A DNA stretch of 64,000 nt, taken from Pseudomonas sp. N040 (GTDB taxonomy: Bacteria > Pseudomonadota > Gammaproteobacteria > Pseudomonadales > Pseudomonadaceae). Location of the stretch: NCBI RefSeq assembly GCF_015637705.1, contig NZ_JADOBE010000001.1:434001-498000 (forward strand), read 5' to 3'. A model generated the notes under the pieces. The model did not search any database, had not been told where the DNA came from, and saw only the letters and a list, made by a program, of their open reading frames with translations. Of the stretch, positions 57,016-64,000 are shown in pieces; position 1 is the first letter of the stretch, and each line of letters begins with the position of its first letter. The translations under genes were made by a program, and so were the position numbers.

Positions 57016-57771
57016 CTACTTGCCGGCCGACAGGCCGAAATCGATCGCCAGGTTGGCCCCGGTAATGGCTTCGGCATAGGGCTGGCAGAGAAACCAGACC
57101 AGCTCGGCGACTTCCTCCGGGCGGATAAAGCGCGCCGCGCGGCCTTGCGGGTAGAGGCTCAGCAGGTCGCGTTTGTAGCCCTGCGGGTCTCCGCCACCGT
57201 AGCGCTCGGCCTGGAAGTCGAGCATCGGCGTGGCGATATCGCCCGGGGATACCGCATTCACGCGGATGCCATCGGCCGCCAGGTCCAGCGCCAGGGTCTT
57301 GCTCAGCAGGGTCAGCGCGCCCTTGCTGGCGCAGTACAGCGCGGCATTGCGGTTGCCCTGGTGGCCGGCATCGCTGGCGATGTTGATGATCGTCCCGCGG
57401 CTGACACGCAGCGGCGCGATGGCGGCGGCGCAGGTGAAGAAGGCGGCCTTCAGGTTGACGTTCAGCACCAGGTCGAAATCGGCCTCGCTGCAGGCCTCGA
57501 CCGGCCCTTCGCGCCAGACGCCGGCGGCATTCACCAGCGCATCCAGGCGCCCGCAGCGCGCCAGCACCTCGTCGAGCAGGGTCTGACAATTGGTGGCGTG
57601 TCCGAGGTCGAGCGCCAGGCTGGCGGCCAGCGGCAGTTGCAGCCCCAGCGCCTGCAGGCCGGCAGCGTTGAGATCGGTGGCGGCGACCCGCCAGCCGCCG
57701 TTGGCAAAGCGCCGGGCGACGGCGCTGCCGAGACCGCCGGCGGCGCCGGTGATGAGCACGACAGGTTGCAT
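57016..57771 (-). CDS. SDR family NAD(P)-dependent oxidoreductase
   Basis: Classical short-chain dehydrogenase of 251 residues. It has TGAAGGLGSAVA (TGxxxGxG cofactor motif, residues 8-15), NAAG (81-84), and the catalytic set Ser133, Tyr146, Lys150 (YCASK). An Asp in ATDLN at the end of beta 2 favours NAD. It sits downstream of the glutamine-synthetase-like gene on the same strand and may oxidise an alcohol intermediate of that pathway. A second SDR (60851-61630) is encoded upstream. Confidence 0.85.
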   Translation of the reverse strand: MQPVVLITGAAGGLGSAVARRFANGGWRVAATDLNAAGLQALGLQLPLAASLALDLGHATNCQTLLDEVLARCGRLDALVNAAGVWREGPVEACSEADFDLVLNVNLKAAFFTCAAAIAPLRVSRGTIINIASDAGHQGNRNAALYCASKGALTLLSKTLALDLAADGIRVNAVSPGDIATPMLDFQAERYGGGDPQGYKRDLLSLYPQGRAARFIRPEEVAELVWFLCQPYAEAITGANLAIDFGLSAGK

Positions 57772-57874
57772 GGAATACTCCCGGGAAGTGGTTGGGCGGC
57801 CAGCGGGCGCCTGATCCCGCGAGCTCGGGCGCGGTGGACCAGCCGCCGGTCGGCGTGATCCACCCGGCGGAGGG

Positions 57875-59242
57875 TCAGGCGTGGGTCAGGTACCAGCGCC
57901 AGTCCTGCTCGCCGACTTCGCCGACAAACTGGCGGAACTCTTCCCACTTGATGGCCAGGAAGATCTTCAGGAAGTCCTCGCCGAAGGCTTGTTTCGCCCA
58001 AGCCGATTGCTCCAGGGTGCGCAGGGCCGTCAGCCAGTCGGTCGGCAGGGTTTCGCGCGACTGCTCATAGCCGTTGCCGATGATCTCTTCGCCCGGGTCG
58101 ATGCGGTTCTGGATGCCGTGGTGGATGCCGGCCAGGATTGCGGCGGCCGCCAGATAGGGGTTGGCATCGGCGCCGCAGATGCGGTGCTCGACGTGGCGGC
58201 TGTTGGCCGGGCCGCCGGGTACGCGGAACGACACGGTGCGGTTGTTCACGCCCCAGCTCTTGGCCAGTGGCGCGTAGCTGTTGGCCTGGAAGCGGCGGTA
58301 GGAGTTGGCATTCGGGCAGAAGATCGCCAGCGCGTCATTCAGCGTGGCCATCATGCCGCCGATGGCGTGCTTGAGCAGCGGCGTGCCATGCGGGTCTTCA
58401 CTGGCCATCAGGTTGTTGCCCTGAGCGTCAGCCAGCGAGACGTGCATGTGCATGCCGCTGCCAGCCAGGTCGCCGAACGGCTTGGCCATAAAGCAGGCCA
58501 CCAGACCATGTTTATTGGCCACGCCCTTGACCAGGCGCTTGTAGCGCACGCCTTCATCGACCGCTTGCAGGGCATCGAAACGGTGCTCCAGGGTCAGCTC
58601 CAGCTGGCCGGGGGCGTACTCGGAAATCGCCGTGCGCACCGGCAGGCCCTGGGCCTCGCAGGCGCTGTAGAGGTCGTCGAGGAAGGCCTGCTGCTGCTCC
58701 AGCTCCAGCACGCCATACACCTGCGGCGCTTGCGGGCGCACGCCGTTGGCCTGCAACGCCGGCTGCGGGCGACCGTGGGCGTCGCGCTGCTTGTCCAGCA
58801 GGTAGAACTCCAGCTCCACCGCCATCACCGGGTGGTAGCCGTCGGCCTTGAGGCGCTCGATGGCACGCGCCAGCACATGCCGCGGATCGCCGGCGGCGGC
58901 GGGTGCGCCTTGGGTCGGGTGCATGCTCACCTGCACCTGACCGGTGGGAGTGCTGCGCCAGGTCTGCAGGGTCAGCGAGCCGGGGATCGGGTAGGTCCAG
59001 CAGTCGGCGTCGGCGACTTCCCAGACCAGCCCGCTGGCCTCGACGTCCTCACCCTGAATGGTCAGCGAGAGAATGGAGCTGGGCAATGGCCGGCCGTTCT
59101 CGTAGATGGCCAGCAATTCGTCGCGGTGCAGCAACTTGCCGCGCGGGATGCCGTTGGCGTCGATCAGCATCAGTTCGATCAGACGCACCTCGGGGTGCTG
59201 GGCGAGGAAGTCACGGGCTTCCTGGATGTCGGCGAAGGTCAT
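57875..59242 (-). CDS. Glutamine synthetase family ligase (gamma-glutamylamine synthetase type)
   Basis: The 455-residue protein belongs to the short GS group with PuuA, which makes gamma-glutamylputrescine and related amides. Visible are AVELEFYLLD, GQLELTLEHRFDA, GMHMHVSLAD (His near the glutamate site), NSYRRFQANSYAP and NRTVSFRVPG. The invariant SYRR and RHVEHRICGADANPYLA parts of the GS active site are present. It is not a nitrogen-assimilating GlnA: it lacks the adenylylation-loop context of GlnA and is in a catabolic cluster. A likely role is gamma-glutamylation of an amine taken up as carbon or nitrogen source (inference). Confidence 0.85.
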   Translation of the reverse strand: MTFADIQEARDFLAQHPEVRLIELMLIDANGIPRGKLLHRDELLAIYENGRPLPSSILSLTIQGEDVEASGLVWEVADADCWTYPIPGSLTLQTWRSTPTGQVQVSMHPTQGAPAAAGDPRHVLARAIERLKADGYHPVMAVELEFYLLDKQRDAHGRPQPALQANGVRPQAPQVYGVLELEQQQAFLDDLYSACEAQGLPVRTAISEYAPGQLELTLEHRFDALQAVDEGVRYKRLVKGVANKHGLVACFMAKPFGDLAGSGMHMHVSLADAQGNNLMASEDPHGTPLLKHAIGGMMATLNDALAIFCPNANSYRRFQANSYAPLAKSWGVNNRTVSFRVPGGPANSRHVEHRICGADANPYLAAAAILAGIHHGIQNRIDPGEEIIGNGYEQSRETLPTDWLTALRTLEQSAWAKQAFGEDFLKIFLAIKWEEFRQFVGEVGEQDWRWYLTHA

Positions 59243-59255
59243 TGTGTTCTCTCAC

Positions 59256-59333
59256 GCAGGGTGGAAAACCGCGTAGCGTTTTCCACCGGGGAAGGGCGAG
59301 GTGGAAAAGGCCTGCGGCCGTTTTCCACCCTAC
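59256..59333. repeat. GTAG-footed inverted pair, REP/BIME-like
   Basis: Two hairpins with GGTGGAAAA / TTTTCCACC stems (59260-59287 and 59300-59329) face each other; the right outer foot is GTAG (read on the minus strand), the left GCAG. It fills the gap between the aminotransferase and the glutamine-synthetase-like gene in the same operon. Confidence 0.75.
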
Positions 59334-59336
59334 GGA

Positions 59337-60728
59337 TTATTCACGCGCGCCGGGGATGGCCAGCAGCTCGACCAGCCCCGCATCGAGGGTTTCGATCAGT
59401 TCGTCCACATCTGCCGCCGTGGTGCTCGGGCAGCACAGGGTCATGTTGTGGAACGGCGTGATCAGGATGCCACGGTTGATCAGGTAGAGGTGCAGGGCCA
59501 TCTGCAGCTCGTCGTGGAAGGCGGCCTCGGCCTCGGCACCGGTCTTCGGCGAGACCGGGCAGAACTGGAATTCGCTGCGCGCACCCAGCTCGGTCACCGA
59601 CCATTGCAGGTGGTGCTTGGCGATCAGCGCGCGGAAACCGTCGGCCAGGCGTTTGGCCAGCGGCAGCATGTGGTCGTAGGCGGCCTGGGTCATCACCTGT
59701 TCCAGGTTGGCGCGCATGCAGTGCATGGCCAATGCGTTGGCCGAAAGGGTGGTGCCCATGCCGCTGTGACCATGGCCATGACTTTCCTCGCTGGCCTGCT
59801 TGCGCGAAGCGAGCATCTGCTCGGCCATTGCCGCGCTGCAACCAAAGATGCCGCACGGCACGCCACCGGCAATCGGCTTGCCGACCACGAAGAAGTCCGG
59901 GTCGAGGTTCCACAGCTTGGTGCAGCCACCGATGTTGGTGGAGATGGTGTGGGTCTCGTCGATGATCAGCAGCGAACCGTATTTGCGTGTGAGTTCCCGG
60001 CACTTCTGCATGAAGCCCGGCTCCGGCAGGACCATGCCGATGTTGGTCATCGCCGGCTCACAGAGCAGGGCGCAGACATCGCCCTGGGCCAGCGCGGCTT
60101 CCAGGGCTTCGACATCGTTGAACGGGATGGCGCGGCTGTATTCGGTCAGGTCATAGGCCTGGCCGACCAGCCCGGAGCGGTGCACCGTGTCGCCGTCGCG
60201 GCAGCGCACCATCACGTCGTCGACGGTGCCGTGGTAGCAGCCATCGAACACCAGCAGGGTCTTCCTGCCGGTGACCGCACGGGCCCAGCGCAGCACGTAG
60301 CGGTTGGAGTCGGTGGCGGTGGCGGTCACCTGCCAGAATGGCAGGCCGAAGCGCGCGGCCAGCAGCTCGCCGCAGACCACCGCGTCCTCGCCCGGCAGCA
60401 TGGTGGTCAGGCCGTTGTTGGCCTGCTCGGCGATGGCCTTGGCGATCGGGTCCGGCGAGTGGCCGAACATGGTGCCGGTGTCGCCCAGGCAGAAGTCGAT
60501 GTACTCGTGGCCGTCGACGTCGTAGAAGCGCGCGCCCTTGGCGCGCTCGACAAACAGCGGGCAGGGCGTCGACCAGTCGGCCATCCAGTGCATCGGCACA
60601 CCGGCATACAGCGACTGGTGCGCACGCTCGGCCAGGGCCACGGACTTCGGGTTGCGCTCGAGGAAACGGGCGCGCTCGCGGGCGGTGAAGGTTTCCACGG
60701 CGGATGGGCTGATACCGCTGGCTGTCAT
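59337..60728 (-). CDS. Class III aminotransferase
   Basis: PLP enzyme of 463 residues. It has GCYHG (aromatic ring stacking on PLP), IIDETHT with the pyridine-N-binding Asp258, and the Schiff-base lysine Lys284 in FFVVGKPIAGG. It resembles glutamate-1-semialdehyde aminomutase-like and omega-aminotransferase members. The usual (S/G)xxANE helix start is replaced by TATATDSNRYV, so it forms its own subgroup. The start at 60728 has GAGGTG at the right distance. It is the first gene of the leftward catabolic operon and faces the second SDR across a 122-bp gap with two identical palindromes. Confidence 0.85.
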   Translation of the reverse strand: MTASGISPSAVETFTARERARFLERNPKSVALAERAHQSLYAGVPMHWMADWSTPCPLFVERAKGARFYDVDGHEYIDFCLGDTGTMFGHSPDPIAKAIAEQANNGLTTMLPGEDAVVCGELLAARFGLPFWQVTATATDSNRYVLRWARAVTGRKTLLVFDGCYHGTVDDVMVRCRDGDTVHRSGLVGQAYDLTEYSRAIPFNDVEALEAALAQGDVCALLCEPAMTNIGMVLPEPGFMQKCRELTRKYGSLLIIDETHTISTNIGGCTKLWNLDPDFFVVGKPIAGGVPCGIFGCSAAMAEQMLASRKQASEESHGHGHSGMGTTLSANALAMHCMRANLEQVMTQAAYDHMLPLAKRLADGFRALIAKHHLQWSVTELGARSEFQFCPVSPKTGAEAEAAFHDELQMALHLYLINRGILITPFHNMTLCCPSTTAADVDELIETLDAGLVELLAIPGARE

Positions 60729-60765
60729 GTTGAACACCTCGTTCGAATTTCCGCACATTCTTATA

Positions 60766-60775
60766 TGTGATCACA
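60766..60775. promoter_or_regulatory. Palindromic operator TGTGATCACA, site 1
   Basis: Perfect 10-bp palindrome, 38 bp before the aminotransferase start on the opposite strand. It is identical to site 2 at 60829-60838; the centres are 63 bp apart, close to six helical turns, which would let one regulator bridge them. The GntR-family protein encoded downstream is the likely binder. Confidence 0.6.
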
Positions 60776-60827
60776 AATAAGTCAAATAGAGGCATTTGCC
60801 GCTGCATTTGCTACCATCTGGCCAATT

Positions 60828-60839
60828 TTGTGATCACAA
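60828..60839. promoter_or_regulatory. Palindromic operator TTGTGATCACAA, site 2
   Basis: Perfect 12-bp palindrome containing the same TGTGATCACA core as site 1. It lies 11 bp before the SDR start at 60851, so binding would cover its ribosome-binding or start region and probably represses that gene. Confidence 0.6.
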
Positions 60840-60850
60840 GAGTGGATAAG

Positions 60851-61630
60851 ATGACCGTTTCCCTTTGGCAAGATCAGGTTGCGCTGGTGAGTGGCGCCGG
60901 CAGCGACAGCGGGATTGGCCTGGCCATTGCGCGGCGCCTGGGCCGCGCCGGCGTGCGCGTGTTGCTGACCGCCAGCAGCGCGCGCCTCCAGCAACGAGTC
61001 AGCGAGTTGCAGTCTGAAGGTATAGACGCTCGCGGCATGCTTGCCGACCTTACCGACGAAACCCAGGTCGCCGCGCTGGCCGGCTGGGCGCATGCCCAGT
61101 TCGGCCGCATCGACATCCTGGTGAACAACGCCGGCATGGCCATGCAGGGCAGTCCCGAGCCGCTGGCCGAAGTCGCCGGCATGGACCTGGCCACCTGGAA
61201 CCTGTCCATCGCGCGCAACCTGACCAGCGCCTTCCTGCTGACCCGCGCCGTGCTGCCGGGCATGCAGGCGCGCGGCTACGGGCGCATCGTCAACATCAGC
61301 TCGACCACCGGCACCCGCGCCAGCAACCCCGGCGAAGCCGCCTACAGCGCGGCCAAGGCCGGCATGGTCGGCATGAGCATGGGCCTGGCGCTGGAAGTGG
61401 CGAAACAGGGCATCACGGTGAACAGCGTGGCACCCGGCTGGATCGCCACCGGCTCCTCCACCGACGAGGAGCGCCGGGCCGCCGCCTACACCCCGATCGG
61501 CCGCGCCGGGCGCCCGGAGGAAGTAGCCGGCGCCGTGGCCTTCCTCGCCTCGCCGGAAGCCAGCTACATCACCGGCGAGTTGCTGGTAGTGGACGGCGGC
61601 AACTGCCTGATCGAGAACAAGGCTCCCTGA
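60851..61630 (+). CDS. SDR family NAD(P)-dependent oxidoreductase
   Basis: Short-chain dehydrogenase of 259 residues resembling FabG-like enzymes. It has SGAGSDSGIGLAIA (cofactor loop), NNAG (92-95), and Ser150/Ser151, Tyr165, Lys169 (YSAAK). A C-terminal ITGELLVVDGG segment is typical of the family. It is divergent from the aminotransferase and precedes the GntR gene. The start at 60851 (MTVSLWQDQ) is used because upstream ATGs fall in the operator region. Confidence 0.85.
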   Translation: MTVSLWQDQVALVSGAGSDSGIGLAIARRLGRAGVRVLLTASSARLQQRVSELQSEGIDARGMLADLTDETQVAALAGWAHAQFGRIDILVNNAGMAMQGSPEPLAEVAGMDLATWNLSIARNLTSAFLLTRAVLPGMQARGYGRIVNISSTTGTRASNPGEAAYSAAKAGMVGMSMGLALEVAKQGITVNSVAPGWIATGSSTDEERRAAAYTPIGRAGRPEEVAGAVAFLASPEASYITGELLVVDGGNCLIENKAP

Positions 61631-61653
61631 ATCAGGCATAAAGCTCACGTGAC

Positions 61654-61752
61654 GTAGGTTGGGTTGAGCACAGCGAAGCCCAACAGCGGCATTCGTGCCA
61701 ACCACAGCGCCGGCTTGTCGGGCATCGTCGCCAGCGACTCAAGCCAACCTAC
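61654..61752. repeat. GTAG-footed inverted pair, REP/BIME-like
   Basis: The left hairpin has GTAG then GTTGGGTT ... AAGCCCAAC; at the right end a reversed copy ends in GTTGGCTTGAG-type arms with a CTAC foot (minus-strand GTAG). The element lies between the second SDR gene and the GntR gene. Confidence 0.7.
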
Positions 61753-61848
61753 AGATGCGCACCTGCAAAATGGGTAAAAGACCATGCACAACTGCTCGCT
61801 GACCCTCGCCCAACTGCCTGCTCCGCCAGTATTGAACGGTGACGCTTG

Positions 61849-62508
61849 ATGGCCGACAACTTGCAGGAACAGCTGTATCAGAACATCCGTGCGGCGCTGC
61901 TGGAAGGGCGCTTCCAGCCTGGCGAGCGGCTGAAGATCCGCGACCTGGCCGCGCAGTGGGGCACCAGCCCGATGCCGGTGCGCGCGGCCCTGCAGCGGCT
62001 GGTCGCCGAGGGCGCGCTGGAGGGCGAGGCGCAGCGTTCGCTGCGCGTGCCGGCGATGACCCGCGCGCGCTTCGAGCAATTGCTGCCGGTGCGCATCAGC
62101 CTGGAGGGACTGGCGGTGGAGCTGGCCAGCCAGCGCCTGGGCGAGGCCGAGCTGGCCAGCCTGCAGGGCTGTGTCGTGCGCATGCGGCAGGCCCTGCAAG
62201 AGCGCAATGTGTCGGCCTACCTGGCCGACAACAGCCAGTTCCACCTGACCCTGTACCAGGCCTGCGCCAACCCGGTGCTGCTGCGCCTGATCGAATCACT
62301 GTGGCTGCAGGTCGGCCCGTTCTTCAACCGCCTGTTTACCGAAGCGGACCTGTCGCTGCGCCTCAACGACTTCCACGAGGACTGCCTGAAAGCCCTGCAG
62401 GCCGGCAACGGCAAGGCGGCGCGTCTGGCCATGGAGCAGGACTTGCAGTACTTCGGCCAGTTCCTGCTCAACCTGCTGAGCCTGGAGACGACTCAGGGGG
62501 CTGGCTGA
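61849..62508 (+). CDS. GntR-family (FCD domain) regulator
   Basis: The 219-residue protein has an N-terminal winged helix (about 1-70: LYQNIRAALLEGRFQPGERLKIRDLAAQWGTSPMPVRAALQRLVAEGAL) and a helical FCD ligand domain with candidate metal-binding Asp/His residues (DNSQFHLTLY, DFHEDCLKAL). The FadR subgroup binds short palindromes, and the two TGTGATCACA sites upstream fit this. It probably responds to an acidic or amine-derived metabolite of the cluster. The start at 61849 is the first ATG; a TTG just before (61846) is possible. Confidence 0.85.
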   Translation: MADNLQEQLYQNIRAALLEGRFQPGERLKIRDLAAQWGTSPMPVRAALQRLVAEGALEGEAQRSLRVPAMTRARFEQLLPVRISLEGLAVELASQRLGEAELASLQGCVVRMRQALQERNVSAYLADNSQFHLTLYQACANPVLLRLIESLWLQVGPFFNRLFTEADLSLRLNDFHEDCLKALQAGNGKAARLAMEQDLQYFGQFLLNLLSLETTQGAG

Positions 62509-62523
62509 TCAGGGTTGGTTTCT

Positions 62524-63262
62524 GGCGGATTGGAAATCCGTGGCTGATTTTTTGGGCTGCGCCGGGCTGGTTATCGCAGTCGCTAGATCGCTCCGGTTGC
62601 GCCCCGCCGGGCGCCTCACTTTTCTTGACTCGCGGCGCTCGCCCTGCGGGCCAGCCTGCGGCTGTTACTTCGCTACGCTGCGTTTGCTTGCGCAAAGAGA
62701 AAGTAAGCAAAAGAAACATCCCCCGGCATCCGGGTCTTCGCTGCGCTCAGACTCCCCTCGCTCCGGCACTGCTCCGAGGGTCGTCGCGAAGGGCCATCCA
62801 TGGCCCATCGTTCCTCATTTGGCATCCATGCCAAATACCCCTCTGCACAGCACCTGCGCTCGGCCTCCTGACGGGGACGGTTCGACTACCGAAGCCATGC
62901 TGTTCGACTTAAGGCCGAAAAAGCTGTTGGTGTGCACGGACAGACAGTCCCGTCAGGAGGGTGAGCGGAATCGGTGTGGAGGGGGTTGAGCGGCATGGAT
63001 GCCGCGAGAGCTGCGCTGGGCCAGGGACGGCCCTTCGCAGCGTGCCCCTGGAATGCCGATGGAGCGAACGAACCCCTAGCGCGCAGCGCTCGGGGCCGTA
63101 TGTCGGGTGCGCTTTCTCTTTGCTTACTTTCTCTTTGCGCAAACAAAGAGAAAGTGAGGCGCCGTGCAAGGCGCAATCTGTAGCTGTGTGCCGAGGAAAG
63201 CGTATCGGCCTGGCTTGTAGCCAGCGCCAGTTAAAGAACTGCACACGGATTTCCAATCCGCC
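62524..63262. repeat. 739-bp nested imperfect palindrome (non-coding element)
   Basis: The ends carry 19-bp inverted repeats (GGCGGATTGGAAATCCGTG at 62524-62542, its reverse complement at 63244-63262). Further inside are paired arms 62610-62622 with 63151-63163, a 24-bp perfect pair 62688-62711 with 63119-63142, GGCATCCATGCC (62821-62832 with 62992-63003) and CCTCCTGACGGG (62864-62875 with 62949-62960). Pair centres fall near 62890-62915. Short reading frames here have the Arg/Ser/Glu-rich look of translated repeat DNA and are not accepted as genes. No transposase is inside. Confidence 0.7.
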
Positions 63263-63286
63263 GTAGTTCTCCCTAGCCCACCACCC

Positions 63287-63694
63287 TCAACTCTCCAGCC
63301 ACACGTCCCGCGCCCAGTGCCACACGGTTTCCCAGCTCTCGGCGGCCAGCTCTTCGGTGTCGGCCTCCCACAGGAACACCTCGCCTTCCGGGTCGACCAC
63401 GTAGTAGTTGCGCCCGTCCTGGCACAGCGGCACCAGCCAGCGCGGCACGCCGAGGTCCCAGGCGGTAGCGGTGACTTCCGGCAGGTAGGTGTGCGAGTTC
63501 TGGTCGCTGGCGGTGACCGGCTCCAGATGGCCGTAGACCACGTCGCTGACGGTCAGCAGGAATTCGCGCAGGCCGTAGGGCAGGTGAATGAGGATCTGCT
63601 CCTGGATATCCACCAGGTCTTCTTCCTCGGGCAGCTCCAGCGGAACCGGTACCGGCTCGTTGAGCTCGCGCAATTGTTCGATGATTTCTTCCAC
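63287..63694 (-). CDS. SMI1/KNR4-like protein
   Basis: The 135-residue acidic protein has IHLPYGLREFLLTVSDVVYG and the conserved C-terminal WETVWHWARDVWLES, a pattern seen in SMI1/KNR4 (SUKH) family proteins. Some of these are immunity proteins, but housekeeping members exist. No toxin gene is adjacent within the window, so an immunity role is not supported. The start is a GTG at 63694 with GGGGAGG upstream; an ATG at 63838 is possible but unlikely, as the added sequence is repeat-like and overlaps the next gene. Confidence 0.7.
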   Translation of the reverse strand: MEEIIEQLRELNEPVPVPLELPEEEDLVDIQEQILIHLPYGLREFLLTVSDVVYGHLEPVTASDQNSHTYLPEVTATAWDLGVPRWLVPLCQDGRNYYVVDPEGEVFLWEADTEELAAESWETVWHWARDVWLES

Positions 63695-63836
63695 AGCCGG
63701 CCTCCCCGCGTTGAGTCGCCCGTTATACAGTGGCGCGGCGTCCTGGCCAATCGTTGCCGTCACCCGCAGGATCAACTGCAGACGGCTGGCGTACGCCAGC
63801 GTCGTCCCATCACCACTGCCTGCACGAGGGCTTTGC

Positions 63837-64000
63837 ATGAACGCGCTTGAACTGAAAATCCCGCCACCGCTGGTGATGCTGCTGACCGGCCTGCTGATGT
63901 GGCTGCTGGCGACGCTGTCGCCCGCGGCGACGCTGGCCTTGCCCTATCAGGGCTATCTGAGCCTGCTGGCCGGGCTGGCCGGTGCCTGCCTGATCGGGGT
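63837..64000 (+). CDS. Membrane protein, possibly isoprenylcysteine carboxyl methyltransferase-like (partial)
   Basis: The 5' end of a gene cut by the window edge. The first 54 residues (MNALELKIPPPLVMLLTGLLMWLLATLSPA...) form two hydrophobic segments. The KIPPPLV start is seen in bacterial ICMT-family membrane methyltransferases, which is a tentative match only. It is divergent from the SMI1-like gene. Confidence 0.45.
   Translation, partial: MNALELKIPPPLVMLLTGLLMWLLATLSPAATLALPYQGYLSLLAGLAGACLIG

Noticed and set aside
57881..59461. 526-residue open frame on the plus strand opposite the glutamine-synthetase-like gene
   Set aside because: The minus-strand gene has intact active-site motifs; the plus frame also runs through the REP-like element.
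60766..60839. TGTGATCACA read as CRP/Vfr sites
   Set aside because: CRP-type sites need six bases between TGTGA and TCACA; here the half sites abut.
62540..63266. Several 80-150-residue frames in the large palindrome
   Set aside because: Composition (repeated RESKQRESAP-type strings) and mirror symmetry show that they are translations of repeat DNA; no ribosome-binding sites.
63287..63694. SMI1-like gene as a toxin-immunity gene
   Set aside because: No polymorphic toxin or secretion gene is adjacent; the family also has non-immunity members.

Overview
The window comes from a gammaproteobacterium of the family Pseudomonadaceae (Pseudomonas in the broad sense). The evidence is gene order and protein sequence. 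Around 26.9-28.3 kb lies dnaA, with dnaN-recF-gyrB on one side and rpmH-rnpA-yidD-yidC-mnmE-mnmG-rsmG-parA-parB-atpIBEFHAGDC-glmU-glmR-glmS on the other. This is the standard Pseudomonas arrangement around the chromosome origin, and two parS-type palindromes (one perfect, one with a single mismatch) lie inside recF. The species cannot be fixed from the sequence alone.

Layout. 1-14 kb: pbpG, ppk2, aroE, hemF, tsaC, dprA and a LysM gene, all leftward, then def-fmt-rsmB-trkA rightward, an LpxL-type acyltransferase, an orphan periplasmic solute-binding protein and tag. 14-18.5 kb: glyQS, gmhB, plsC. 18.5-22.2 kb: an accessory block wedged between plsC and gyrB, holding a thiolase, a carotenoid-cleavage-type oxygenase and an unusual regulator with two HxlR-like domains, with a perfect 15-bp-arm palindrome in front of the oxygenase. 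22.2-37.4 kb: the replication and segregation core with oriC between dnaA and rpmH. The AT-rich mnmE-mnmG gap also carries DnaA-box-like sites. 37.4-44.6 kb: the complete F1Fo ATP synthase operon. 44.7-48.8 kb: UDP-GlcNAc supply (glmU, glmR, glmS). 48.9-57 kb: mostly membrane and hypothetical genes (LtaS/OpgB-like sulfatase, arfB, MFS, DUF2721, a six-cysteine periplasmic protein, CobW GTPase, DedA, DUF3301, TDT transporter). 57-62.5 kb: a likely amine or amino-acid catabolic cluster (two SDR dehydrogenases, a PuuA-like ligase, a class III aminotransferase, a GntR regulator) with two identical palindromes in the divergent promoter region. 62.5-63.3 kb: a 739-bp non-coding nested palindrome. The window ends in an SMI1/KNR4-like gene and the start of a membrane protein.

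How the genes work together. The core is housekeeping: replication start, chromosome partition, ribosome and tRNA maturation, membrane insertion, ATP synthesis and cell-wall precursor supply. The parts specific to this lineage are the oxygenase-thiolase-regulator block, the gamma-glutamylation/aminotransferase cluster, and dispersed GTAG-footed palindromes resembling REP/BIME elements (five seen). One of these elements supplies the stop codon of hemF. No tRNA, rRNA, CRISPR array or insertion-sequence transposase was seen.
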